From: Candidatus Merdiplasma excrementigallinarum
Lineage (GTDB): Bacteria > Bacillota > Clostridia > Lachnospirales > Lachnospiraceae
Length of the DNA stretch: 64,000 nt
Assembly: GCA_018713435.1 (NCBI GenBank)
Contig: DVOS01000060.1
Location: 1-64,000 of the forward strand
Reading direction: 5' to 3'
Below, in pieces: positions 34,055-42,485 of this stretch. Each line of letters starts with the position of its first letter. Positions within the stretch are counted from its first letter, which is position 1. The notes below the pieces were generated by a model. The model was not told the origin of the DNA, did not search any database, and saw only the letters and a list, made by a program, of their open reading frames with translations. Both the position numbers and the translations under genes were made by a program.

Positions 34055-35539
34055 ATGAAACTGGAAATGAAAGGGATCACAAAGTCTTTTGGGGCGAATG
34101 ATGTTCTGCATGGAATTGATTTTTCCCTTTCCGGAGGAGAAATCTGTGCGCTGCTGGGAGAAAACGGCGCGGGAAAATCGACGCTGATGAATATTCTGGG
34201 CGGCGTGCTGCAGGCGGACCAGGGGACCATTTCCATTGACGGGCAGAAGGTGGAATTTGCAACCCCGCTGGATTCCCTGAACGCCGGCATCGGCTTTATT
34301 CATCAGGAACTGAACCTGATAAACGACCTGGCTGTATATGAAAATATGTTTATCAGCCGGGAAATCAAAAAGAAGAACGGACTTCTGGATATCGGCGCCA
34401 TGTGCGAGCAGACGAGGCGGGTATTTGAGCGGATTGAGGTGGACATTGATCCCAAAACCATGGTTCGGGACCTGGATGCCTCCTACAAGCAGATCGTGGA
34501 GATTGCCCGGGCGCTGATGATGAACGCAAAACTGATTATTATGGATGAGCCCACCACGTCCCTGACGGAACCGGAGATACAGCACGTGTTTTCCATGATG
34601 CGGACGCTGAAAAAGCACGGTGTGGGCATTGTGTTTATTTCCCACAAGCTGCGGGAAGTAATGGAATTCTGCGACCGGTACACCGTACTGCGGGACGGCC
34701 TGCTGGTGGCCCAGGGCGATGTATGTGATACAAACATTAACGAACTGGCGAAATTCATGGTGGGCCATGAGGTGCGCACCGAATCACTGCGGCAGGAAAA
34801 CCAGGCGGGAGAAGAGGTGCTGCGTCTGGAGGATCTGTCGCTGGAAAAGAAATTTGAACATATTTCTCTTTCTGTACACAGCGGAGAGATTTTAGGAATA
34901 ACCGGTCTGCTGGGGGACGGAAGAACCGAAGTGTTTCAGACGGTGTTCGGCTGTTCCCGGGGATATGAAGGAACCATTTATGTGGAGGGAAAGGCCCACA
35001 AGATTAACAGCGTGCAGCAGGCCATGGAGCTGGGGATCGGCTATGTGCCCCGGAACCGGAAGGAAAACGGGATCGTGAAAGATCTGGACATAATGGAAAA
35101 CGCGTCCCTGGCGGTGCTGCCGAAGATGACCCGCCGCGGACTGATTGACAGAGACAGGCAGAAAAAGACGTTTGAAAAATTTGTAGGAGATCTGAAAATC
35201 AAGCTGGGAAAAGGAACCGATCTGATCGGCAGCCTGTCCGGCGGAAACCAGCAGAAAGTGGTTCTGGCAAAGTGGCTGATGGCCAACCCCAAGGTACTGA
35301 TTCTGGACAATCCCACTCAGGGCGTGGACGTGGGAGCGAAGGAGGATATCTACAATATTATTCTGGATCTGGCGAAACAGAATATTGCCGTGGTGATCCT
35401 CTCCAGCGAGGCCCAGGAAATCATCCGGATCTGCAACAGAGCGGTTGTCATGTATCACGGGAAGATTCAGGACGAACTTATGCCGGAAGAGATGACGGAA
35501 GAGACGATTATGCGGCTTGCAACCGGCGGACATAAATAA
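34055..35539 (+). CDS. Sugar ABC transporter ATPase, RbsA/MglA type
   Basis: The protein has 494 residues and two fused ATPase domains. Domain 1 has Walker A GENGAGKST, an EIARALMM-type signature region and Walker B LIIMDEPTTSLTEPE. Domain 2 has the altered nucleotide loop typical of RbsA (GLLGDGRTEVF), the signature SLSGGNQQKV and Walker B VLILDNPTQGVDVG. It energises import of a monosaccharide or small glycoside. A GGAGGGCGGAT ribosome site precedes the ATG. The gene is 80 bases from the binding-protein gene, with a hairpin between. Confidence 0.94.
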   Translation: MKLEMKGITKSFGANDVLHGIDFSLSGGEICALLGENGAGKSTLMNILGGVLQADQGTISIDGQKVEFATPLDSLNAGIGFIHQELNLINDLAVYENMFISREIKKKNGLLDIGAMCEQTRRVFERIEVDIDPKTMVRDLDASYKQIVEIARALMMNAKLIIMDEPTTSLTEPEIQHVFSMMRTLKKHGVGIVFISHKLREVMEFCDRYTVLRDGLLVAQGDVCDTNINELAKFMVGHEVRTESLRQENQAGEEVLRLEDLSLEKKFEHISLSVHSGEILGITGLLGDGRTEVFQTVFGCSRGYEGTIYVEGKAHKINSVQQAMELGIGYVPRNRKENGIVKDLDIMENASLAVLPKMTRRGLIDRDRQKKTFEKFVGDLKIKLGKGTDLIGSLSGGNQQKVVLAKWLMANPKVLILDNPTQGVDVGAKEDIYNIILDLAKQNIAVVILSSEAQEIIRICNRAVVMYHGKIQDELMPEEMTEETIMRLATGGHK

Positions 35540-35555
35540 GCAGGAGGACGTAGCG

Positions 35556-36599
35556 ATGAGCAGCAAAGAAACACAAAAAAACAATTTCCTTGGATGGCTG
35601 GCCCGTCAGTGGAAAGGGAATTCCCTGTTCAGTATTGGGCTTGTACTAATTTTTATGATTATCCTTCAGACATTCGCCCTGAACTATTCAGCCTGTACCT
35701 CGTTTGGGGAATGTTTTGAACTGTGGATCCGGAACTTCACCAATGTGCTCAGGAACAATGCCGGCATCGGGATTATTTCTCTGGGTATGGCGTTTGTGAT
35801 TATTTCCGGCGGAATTGACCTGGCAGTGGGATCCACCCTGGTAGCGGTGGGGGCTGTCATGATGGTGCTGATGGACACAGGAGCTGGCGGCATACTGGCG
35901 GCAGTGGGCATCACCGGACTGCCGGCCTATATCATCGCCATTGCGGCGGGTATTATCGTGGGCCTGCTTCTGGGCGGGTTTACCGGATCCCTGGCCTCCT
36001 GGGGCATGATTCCCCCCTTTATCGTAACACTGGGAACCCAGAAAATTTTCCGCTCTGTGACCCAGCATTTTATGCAGAGCGCCAACCCGGCGGTTCCCGG
36101 TCCTTTCTGTGACCTGGCGAACGCCCAGATCGGCGGCTATATGCTGCTTCCCATTATTTACTGGATTATTCTGGCGGTGATTCTTTACATTGTGTCCAAA
36201 CGTACCGTATTCGGCCGTCAGGTATACGCGGTGGGAAGCAATGAGCGGACGGCGAAACTTTCCGGTGTCAATGTAAACCTGGTAAAATGCAAGGTATACA
36301 TCCTGATGGGCCTTCTGGTTTCCCTGACAGCGGTTCTGACCATCGCCCGCATCGGCTCCATGGACTATGCCAATGCGGGATCCGGCTATGAGCTGGATGC
36401 CATTGCCTCTGTAGTGGTAGGCGGAACCAGTTTCTCCGGCGGAAGAGGAACCATCCAGGGCACGGTGATGGGCGTTATGACCATCGCCATTATGAATAAC
36501 CTGCTGAACCTGTGGGGCGTTCCGCCTTTCCTGCGGGAGGCTTTCAAGGGCGCCATTATCATTATCGCAGTTCTGCTGCAGAAGAAGGACAGATCCTGA
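35556..36599 (+). CDS. Sugar ABC transporter permease, RbsC type
   Basis: The protein is 347 residues (start at 35556 behind GGAGGACGTAGC) with about nine to ten membrane segments. Family signatures are GIISLGMAFVIISGGIDLAVGS in two parts near the middle and VVVGGTSFSGGRGTIQGT late in the chain. It forms the channel of the importer with the preceding genes and is 16 bases from the ATPase stop. The N-terminal 30 residues are cytoplasmic and basic. Confidence 0.93.
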   Translation: MSSKETQKNNFLGWLARQWKGNSLFSIGLVLIFMIILQTFALNYSACTSFGECFELWIRNFTNVLRNNAGIGIISLGMAFVIISGGIDLAVGSTLVAVGAVMMVLMDTGAGGILAAVGITGLPAYIIAIAAGIIVGLLLGGFTGSLASWGMIPPFIVTLGTQKIFRSVTQHFMQSANPAVPGPFCDLANAQIGGYMLLPIIYWIILAVILYIVSKRTVFGRQVYAVGSNERTAKLSGVNVNLVKCKVYILMGLLVSLTAVLTIARIGSMDYANAGSGYELDAIASVVVGGTSFSGGRGTIQGTVMGVMTIAIMNNLLNLWGVPPFLREAFKGAIIIIAVLLQKKDRS

Positions 36600-36635
36600 G
36601 AGAACGGGAAAAGAGAAAGAAACAGGAGGTGCGGT

Positions 36636-37580
36636 ATGAAGAAATACTGTCTGGGCATCGATATCGGCGGCACCTCGATCAAGTCCGGCCTGTTTGACAG
36701 GCAGGGAGTTCTGTTGGAAAAGTGGAGCATTCCCACCCGAATTGAGGAAAACGGGAAGCATATCATCGGTGATATAAAAGACAGTACAGACCGGAAACTG
36801 GAAAGCCTGGGACTGGATCCAGGCCAGTTGTCCGGGGCGGGTGTGGGCGTTCCCGGCCAGGTATCCCGGCAGGGTGAGGTGCTGTTCGCGGAGAACCTGG
36901 GATGGTACCATGTGCCTCTGACAGAGGAACTGACCCGCCAGCTTGGAATGCCTGTCAGGACAGAGAACGATGCCAACCTGGCGGCGCTGGGAGAGATGTG
37001 GAAGGGCAGCGGCAGCCGCTGTTCCAACCTGCTTTTTGTCACCCTGGGAACCGGCATCGGATGCGGCATTGTGGCGGACGGCAGAATCCTGACGGGAGCG
37101 GCCGGAGCGGCCGGAGAGATCGGGCATATACATATTGAAGACCGCATGACCGAGAAGTGCAACTGCGGAAAAAGCGGATGTCTGGAACAGCTGGCTTCCG
37201 GAACGGGACTGCGCCGGATGGGAGAATGGGCGCTGGCTTCCAGCAATGAGCCTTCCCTTCTGCGGGAGGGCGAGGTGTCGGCCAGAACCATTTTTGAGGC
37301 GGCGGCAGCGGGCGACAGCCTTGCCGTCCGGGTGGCGGAGCAGTTTGGCGAGTATCTGGGAAAAGCGCTGGCCATCTGCACCTGCGTTCTCAATCCCCAG
37401 GCGGTGCTCATCGGCGGCGGGGTCTCAAAAGCCGGTGAAATTGTGCTGGACTATATCCGGAAACATTACCGGAAATACGCCTATCCTCCCTGCGAAAATA
37501 CGGATTTCCGTCTGGCGGCTCTTGGAGGCGACGCCGGGATTTACGGCGGGGCCAGGCTGATGATTGAGGGAGGTGCATAA
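36636..37580 (+). CDS. ROK-family sugar kinase
   Basis: The protein of 314 residues opens with CLGIDIGGTSIKSGLF, the ATP phosphate-binding loop. It has GVGVPGQVS, ENDANLAALGE with the catalytic aspartate, and the zinc site CNCGKSGCLEQLASG, so it is an active kinase rather than a repressor. Glucokinase-like activity on the imported or released sugar is likely. It is the last gene of the sugar locus, 36 bases from the permease gene. ACAGGAGGTGCGGT precedes the start. Confidence 0.92.
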   Translation: MKKYCLGIDIGGTSIKSGLFDRQGVLLEKWSIPTRIEENGKHIIGDIKDSTDRKLESLGLDPGQLSGAGVGVPGQVSRQGEVLFAENLGWYHVPLTEELTRQLGMPVRTENDANLAALGEMWKGSGSRCSNLLFVTLGTGIGCGIVADGRILTGAAGAAGEIGHIHIEDRMTEKCNCGKSGCLEQLASGTGLRRMGEWALASSNEPSLLREGEVSARTIFEAAAAGDSLAVRVAEQFGEYLGKALAICTCVLNPQAVLIGGGVSKAGEIVLDYIRKHYRKYAYPPCENTDFRLAALGGDAGIYGGARLMIEGGA

Positions 37581-37581
37581 A

Positions 37582-37759
37582 ATGCCACAGATTATTCCAA
37601 TAAAGGATCTGAAAAATACTTCTGATATATCGGAAATGTGTCATCGAACAGCTTAAGATGTATGAAGATATTGAAGTTTCCGAAAGACAGATCAAAGAAG
37701 GAAAGGTAAAGGATGCAAGGGAATCCCTTCTATCCATAAAAAAACGGTATGGCATATAA
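37582..37759 (+). pseudogene. Phd/YefM-type antitoxin, broken
   Basis: The start MPQIIPIKDLKNTSDISEMCHRT resembles antitoxins of the Phd/YefM family. It stops after 24 codons at 37656. The C-terminal end of such an antitoxin (MYEDIEVSERQIKEGKVKD and following) reappears in another frame at 37658-37759. The middle third is missing, so an internal deletion with a frameshift has destroyed the gene. GGGAGGTGC precedes the ATG. Confidence 0.65.
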
Positions 37760-37808
37760 TCTGATTATTATTGAAAAGCGGAAGATCTTTTTTGGAAGTC
37801 AGGGATAA
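37749..37808 (+). pseudogene. RelE/ParE-type toxin, N-terminal scrap
   Basis: ATG GCA TAT overlaps the end of the antitoxin frame, as is normal for such pairs. It encodes MAYNLIIIEKRK, similar to the start of RelE/ParE toxins, and then stops after 19 codons. The rest of the toxin is gone. Confidence 0.5.
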
Positions 37809-37858
37809 AAAGAGTTTACGAAAGTTAAAGTAGTGAAGTAGAAATATTCAATACTTTG

Positions 37859-37887
37859 TTGAACTGTTCGGTTCCCTGTGATATAAT
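37859..37887 (+). promoter_or_regulatory. Promoter of the antisense RNA
   Basis: TTGAAC (37859-37864), 17 bases, TATAAT (37882-37887). No open frame with a ribosome site follows; the RNA would run to the terminator at 37954-37993. Confidence 0.75.
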
Positions 37888-37893
37888 ACAAAC

Positions 37894-37993
37894 GAAAGGG
37901 AAAGCCAAAGACACATGGCCTACCCTCGTATAGTTATTATAGGTGTTTTACACAGCCGTTCACTATTGGGAGTAGTGGGCGGCTATCTTTTTT
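37894..37993 (+). ncRNA. Putative type I antitoxin RNA
   Basis: An RNA of about 100 bases is expected from the promoter to the hairpin AGCCG-TTCACTATT-GGG-AGTAGTGGG-CGGCT (37954-37984) followed by ATCTTTTTT. Its 3' end overlaps the last codons and 3' end of the toxin gene transcribed from the other strand, the convergent arrangement known for TxpA/RatA and related type I modules. Confidence 0.6.
37954..37993 (+). terminator. Terminator shared by antisense RNA and toxin
   Basis: A 14-base imperfect stem with a GGG loop is followed by a six-T run on the plus strand. The toxin stop codon lies at its edge. Confidence 0.75.
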
Positions 37994-38081
37994 CCTTGAA
38001 AATCTGATAGAACAGACTTGCAAGGGCGACAATGAATATTCCAATCTGAATCAAGTCCGGATATGTAACATACACTGGCAT
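37983..38081 (-). CDS. Type I toxin, holin-like small membrane peptide
   Basis: The gene is short, with 32 codons. The product starts MPVYVTYPDLIQIGIFIV, has one membrane helix (about residues 9-26) and ends with a basic KEKR tail. This pattern (YVTY-DL, hydrophobic helix, then charged tail) matches the putative holin-like toxins common in Bacillota. AAGGAGGGCG lies directly before the ATG at 38081. In related modules the peptide inserts in the cell membrane, and the antisense RNA blocks or destabilises its message. It lies in a 630-base gap with no other intact gene. Confidence 0.72.
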   Translation of the reverse strand: MPVYVTYPDLIQIGIFIVALASLFYQIFKEKR

Positions 38082-38208
38082 CGCCCTCCTTTCTTTCTGG
38101 AACACATCCTGGAATATTGCTATTCTGAGGCCGAAATGCTACAATCAAAGCGAAATTTCAGATATAAGAAGCCAGATATAATCACTTTCAGACTGACAGG
38201 AGACGAGT

Positions 38209-39939
38209 ATGACCGTTAAGATTACCGACTATATGAAAAAATACCGGCTCTATTACCTGCGGGGTTTTGTGGGCATGTTTTTTTACGTGGGGATGGATCT
38301 TCTTTCTCCCATGGTGATTCAGCGGCTGATTGACGATGTGGTGGTGGCGGGGCAGCTGGCCCTTCTGATGCCCCTGCTGTTCGGCCTGCTGGGAATCGGC
38401 CTGGGGAGGGCGGTTTTCGGCTATATGGAGGAGTTTACCTTTGACTGGATCGGGATGACCAGCACCAATCAGATGCGAAAGGACGTGTTTGACCATGTCC
38501 AGACTCTGTCCGTGGATTTCTTTCAGAAGCATAATACGGGAGAACTGATGACCCGGCTGAAGGATGACGTGGACAAGGTGTGCGTGGGAATCGGTTTTGT
38601 GGGAATGCTGGCGGTGGAGGCGGTGTTCCATACCGTGCTGGTGGTAGTCTGTATGCTGCGGCTCTCCCCTGTTCTCACCCTGGTGCCCCTGCTTTTGCTG
38701 CCGTTAATCGGCTTTCTGGCTGTCCGCATGGAACGGAAGCTGGGGAAGGTCTATGATGAGATCAGCGACGAGACGGCGGCGCTCAACACCGTGGCGGAAG
38801 AAAACCTGGCGGGCGTGCGCACCGTAAAGGCTTTTGCCAGAGAAGAGTTTGAACTGAAAAAGTTTCGGGGGCATAACCGCCGTTTCTATGAGCTGAATAT
38901 GCGGCAGGCCCGCATGGCGGGCACTTACCAGCCGGTGATTTCTTTTATCGGAAAGGTGCTGCTGCTGGCGGTGGTGATTGTGGGAGGCCTGCTGGTCATC
39001 CGGGGAGAGATGACCCTGGGAACCCTGGGGGCGTTTTCCGAATACGCCAACAGCATGATCTGGCCCATGGAGGTGGTGGGCTGGCTGAGCAATGACCTGG
39101 CTTCCGCCTTTGCCTCCTGGAAAAAAATCCGCAGAATCATGGCCCAGGAACCGGCCATACAGGACGAAGAACATGTAAGGGCGCTGAAGAAGGTGGAGGG
39201 GCGGCTGACCTTTGAGCATGTGGGGCTGTCCCTGGACGGGAAAAAGATTCTGGAGGATATTTCTTTTGACCTGCAGCCCGGGAAAACCCTGGGGATTATG
39301 GGCATGACGGGAGCCGGAAAGAGTATGCTGGTGAATCTGGCGGAGCGCTTCTACGATCCCACGGAAGGGAAAATTTTGCTGGACGGGACGGACCTGCGCA
39401 GCCTTCCCCTAAAACAGGTTCGTTCCTCCATGGCTGTGGTGCACCAGGATGTATTTCTGTTTTCTGATACAGTGCGCCAGAATGTGCGTATGGGGCAGAA
39501 AAAAATTATGAAGGAACAGGTGGTGCCCTGGGCTCTGAAAAAAGCGGGAGCCTTGGGCTTTGTCAGCGCTCTGGCCCGGAGAGAGGAGACGCTGATCGGA
39601 GAGCGGGGCGTGGGCCTGTCCGGCGGACAGAAGCAGAGGATCAGCATTGCCAGAGCCATGGCAAAGAAAGCCCCCATCCTGATCCTGGATGACTCTACCT
39701 CAGCCCTGGACATGGAGATGGAGCGCCAGATCCAGAGGGACCTGAAGGATATGGAAGGAATGAGCAAAATCATAATCGCCCATCGGGTGTCCGCTGTGCG
39801 CAGCGCGGATGAAATTCTGATTCTGCGGGACGGGAGGATTGACGAGCGGGGCACCCATGAGGAACTGATGAGACAAAAAGGAGAGTATTACCGTACCTGG
39901 TGCGCCCAGTACGGGGAGGAGGTGAAAGCATGTCCGTAA
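38209..39939 (+). CDS. ABC exporter subunit with degenerate ATPase site
   Basis: The protein is 576 residues: six membrane segments (about 15-300) and a C-terminal ATPase domain. Walker A is GMTGAGKSM, the signature LSGGQKQR is intact, but Walker B reads ILILDDSTSALD, with aspartate where the catalytic glutamate normally stands. This is the mark of the first partner in heterodimeric exporters. The second partner is encoded next with a 10-base overlap. The substrate could be a drug, lipid or peptide. Confidence 0.92.
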   Translation: MTVKITDYMKKYRLYYLRGFVGMFFYVGMDLLSPMVIQRLIDDVVVAGQLALLMPLLFGLLGIGLGRAVFGYMEEFTFDWIGMTSTNQMRKDVFDHVQTLSVDFFQKHNTGELMTRLKDDVDKVCVGIGFVGMLAVEAVFHTVLVVVCMLRLSPVLTLVPLLLLPLIGFLAVRMERKLGKVYDEISDETAALNTVAEENLAGVRTVKAFAREEFELKKFRGHNRRFYELNMRQARMAGTYQPVISFIGKVLLLAVVIVGGLLVIRGEMTLGTLGAFSEYANSMIWPMEVVGWLSNDLASAFASWKKIRRIMAQEPAIQDEEHVRALKKVEGRLTFEHVGLSLDGKKILEDISFDLQPGKTLGIMGMTGAGKSMLVNLAERFYDPTEGKILLDGTDLRSLPLKQVRSSMAVVHQDVFLFSDTVRQNVRMGQKKIMKEQVVPWALKKAGALGFVSALARREETLIGERGVGLSGGQKQRISIARAMAKKAPILILDDSTSALDMEMERQIQRDLKDMEGMSKIIIAHRVSAVRSADEILILRDGRIDERGTHEELMRQKGEYYRTWCAQYGEEVKACP

Positions 39940-41708
39940 ATTCCATCCGGGAGGATGAAAGGCAGGAAGAGGTGTCGAAAAAACAGACGCTGCTTCGCCT
40001 TTACCGCTATATGCTCTCCTACAGAAAAGAACTGGCGTGGGTAGCCCTGCTGCTGGCGGTAACGGTAGGGATCAGCCTGATATCCCCGCTCTTTATCGAG
40101 CGGGCCATCGACGTGCATGTGGCCAACCGGGACTGGAAGGGACTGCTGTCTTTGGGGGCTGTGGCCCTGGTCTTTTATCTGGCGCTGCTGGCAGGCACCA
40201 GGGCCAGGACCCTGGTAATGGCAAAGATCACCAATCAGGTGCTTTTAAAAATTCGGGAGGATCTCTACAGCCATATCCAGACTCTCAGCTTCCATTTTTT
40301 TGACAGCAGGCCTACGGGGAAAATCCTGGCCCGGGTGATCGGAGATGTAAATTCCCTGAAGGAAATGCTGACAGACAGCGTGACCCAGCTGGTGCCGGAG
40401 TTTATTACCGTGGTGGGGGTGGCGGTGATCATGGCGGTAAAAAATCCCATTCTGGCCCTGTCGGCCCTGATCACCGTGCCCATTCTCACAGGGGGCCTGT
40501 TTTTTATCCAGGTGACCGCCCATAAGAGATGGCAGATCTTCCGGAAAAAATCCTCCAACCTGAACGCTTTTATCCATGAAGATATGGCGGGGATCCGTAT
40601 GATTCAGGGCTTCGCGGCGGAGGAGGAGAGCCAGGAGGATTTTTACATGCTGGCGGATGAGCAGCGGAATGCCTTTATCCGGGCAGTCCGACTGGCGGAC
40701 TGTTTCGGCCCCCTGGTGGATATTAACTGGGGGCTGGGAGGGTTTCTTTTGTATTTCATCGGCATCCGTCTGCTGGGAGCCGATCAGGTGGGAGTGGGAA
40801 CCTTTCTGGCTTTCTCCACATATCTGAGCATGTTCTGGAATCCCATCCGGAACCTGGCGAACTTTTACAACAAGCTGGTGACCAATCTGTCGGCGGCGGA
40901 GCGGATTTTTGATATCCTGGACACGCCGGCGGAGATTGTGGACCGGGAAGGGGCAAAAGAGCTGCCGCCCATCCGGGGGGAAGTCCGGTTTGACCATGTG
41001 ACCTTTGCCTACGAGGACGAGCCGGAGCGGAACGTGCTGGAGGACGTAAGCTTTCTGGTAAAGCCGGGACAGACCATCGCCCTGGTAGGGCCCACGGGAG
41101 CGGGAAAAACCACCATTGTAAATCTGATCAGCCGGTTTTATGATATAAAGCAGGGAAATATTTTTGTGGACGGGTATGAAATCCGGGACGTAACCATGAA
41201 AAGTCTGCGGCGGCAGATGGGAGTGATGACCCAGGACAATTTTCTTTTTACCGGAACCATCCGGGATAATATCTGCTACGGGAAACCGGATGCTTCCCGG
41301 GAGGAGATGACAGCCGCCGCGAAGGCGGTAAACGCCCACGACTTTATTATGAAGCTGGAGAAGGGGTATGATACCTGGATTTCAGAGCGGGGCTCCCAGC
41401 TTTCCATCGGCCAGAGGCAGCTTCTGGCCTTTGCCCGGACCATGGTGTCGGATCCCCGGATCCTGATACTGGATGAAGCCACATCCAGCATCGACACTCA
41501 CACGGAGCTGCTGGTGCAGGAGGGGATTCTCCATCTTCTGGAAAACCGCACCTCCTTTGTAGTGGCCCACCGGCTGTCCACCATCCGCAGCGCGGACCGG
41601 ATTTTTGTGATAGACCGGAAAGGGATTGTGGAGGACGGAAGCCACGAGGAGCTGATGGCCCGGCGGGGAGCCTACTATGAACTGTACAGGGCCAGCCTGG
41701 AACAGTAG
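39930..41708 (+). CDS. ABC exporter subunit with consensus ATPase site
   Basis: The protein has 592 residues from the ATG at 39930, which overlaps the previous stop and follows GGAGGTGAAAGC. Walker A is GPTGAGKTT, Walker B ILILDEATSSID has the catalytic glutamate, while the signature is LSIGQRQLL instead of LSGGQ. Together with the first subunit this leaves one full and one degenerate ATP site, as in TM287/288 and LmrCD. The N-terminus is longer than usual, with a charged cytoplasmic stretch before the first membrane segment. Confidence 0.93.
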   Translation: MSVNSIREDERQEEVSKKQTLLRLYRYMLSYRKELAWVALLLAVTVGISLISPLFIERAIDVHVANRDWKGLLSLGAVALVFYLALLAGTRARTLVMAKITNQVLLKIREDLYSHIQTLSFHFFDSRPTGKILARVIGDVNSLKEMLTDSVTQLVPEFITVVGVAVIMAVKNPILALSALITVPILTGGLFFIQVTAHKRWQIFRKKSSNLNAFIHEDMAGIRMIQGFAAEEESQEDFYMLADEQRNAFIRAVRLADCFGPLVDINWGLGGFLLYFIGIRLLGADQVGVGTFLAFSTYLSMFWNPIRNLANFYNKLVTNLSAAERIFDILDTPAEIVDREGAKELPPIRGEVRFDHVTFAYEDEPERNVLEDVSFLVKPGQTIALVGPTGAGKTTIVNLISRFYDIKQGNIFVDGYEIRDVTMKSLRRQMGVMTQDNFLFTGTIRDNICYGKPDASREEMTAAAKAVNAHDFIMKLEKGYDTWISERGSQLSIGQRQLLAFARTMVSDPRILILDEATSSIDTHTELLVQEGILHLLENRTSFVVAHRLSTIRSADRIFVIDRKGIVEDGSHEELMARRGAYYELYRASLEQ

Positions 41709-41740
41709 GAAACAGTTTAAGAAAAACCGGAGGAAGAGAT

Positions 41741-42430
41741 ATGCTGCTTTATATTGGAGAGGACGACCTGGCTCTGGCTGCCGGCATGAAATTTACTTTG
41801 GAGAGGGAAGAATACGAGGTGGAAACCTTCGGGACATGCGGCGCCCTGAGGGAGGCCATGGGGCGCAGAAAGCCGGATCTGCTTCTGCTGGACTGGAACC
41901 TTCCCGACGGAGACGGGCTGGAGCTTTGCAGACGCATAAAAGAGCAGGAGGATATACCGGCGCTGATGATTACAGCCAGAGATCTGGAAATTGACCAGGT
42001 CATGTGCCTGGAAGGAGGGGCAGACGACTACATTGCCAAACCCTTCTCCCTGTCGGTGCTGAAGGCCCGGATCCGGGCCCTGCTGCGGCGATCCGGCGGA
42101 CAGTCCCGCAGCGGCGAAGAGGGGGCCGTGCTGCGCTCCGGGAATCTTTGGCTGGATATAAAGAGGATGCGGGCTTTCCGGGGGGAAGAGGAACTGGATC
42201 TTTCGCCCACCCAGCTGAGGCTTTTGCAGTATTTTCTGGAAAATAAGAATCAGGTTCTCTTAAAAGAACAGATTCTGGAGAGAGTCTGGGATAAGGACGG
42301 CATGTTTGTGGAGGAAAACACTCTGTCGGTGAATGTGGGACGGCTGCGGAAAAAGATAGGGGATGACGATCCGGACTGCGGCAGGATCAAGACGATTCAC
42401 GGCATGGGGTATCTGTGGGAAGAAACGTAA
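41741..42430 (+). CDS. OmpR-family response regulator
   Basis: The protein is 229 residues. The receiver domain has the acidic pair in YIGEDDLAL, phosphoacceptor D51 in LLLLDWNLPDGDG, and TARD and AKPFS loops. The C-terminal winged helix ends in IHGMGYLW. It is 32 bases after the exporter gene, behind GGAGGAAGAGAT, and 55 bases before its histidine kinase. Because of the kinase type and nearby MacB/FtsX genes, it probably belongs to the group that senses antimicrobial peptides. Confidence 0.92.
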   Translation: MLLYIGEDDLALAAGMKFTLEREEYEVETFGTCGALREAMGRRKPDLLLLDWNLPDGDGLELCRRIKEQEDIPALMITARDLEIDQVMCLEGGADDYIAKPFSLSVLKARIRALLRRSGGQSRSGEEGAVLRSGNLWLDIKRMRAFRGEEELDLSPTQLRLLQYFLENKNQVLLKEQILERVWDKDGMFVEENTLSVNVGRLRKKIGDDDPDCGRIKTIHGMGYLWEET

Positions 42431-42485
42431 AACCGTATTTCGCTCCCCGGAGGAAAAAGAGACAGAAAGAAGGGATCGGACAGGG

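Noticed and set aside
35688..37133. Open frame of 481 codons on the minus strand
   Set aside because: It lies opposite the permease and ROK kinase genes, which show clear family motifs. The composition is that of an antisense shadow.
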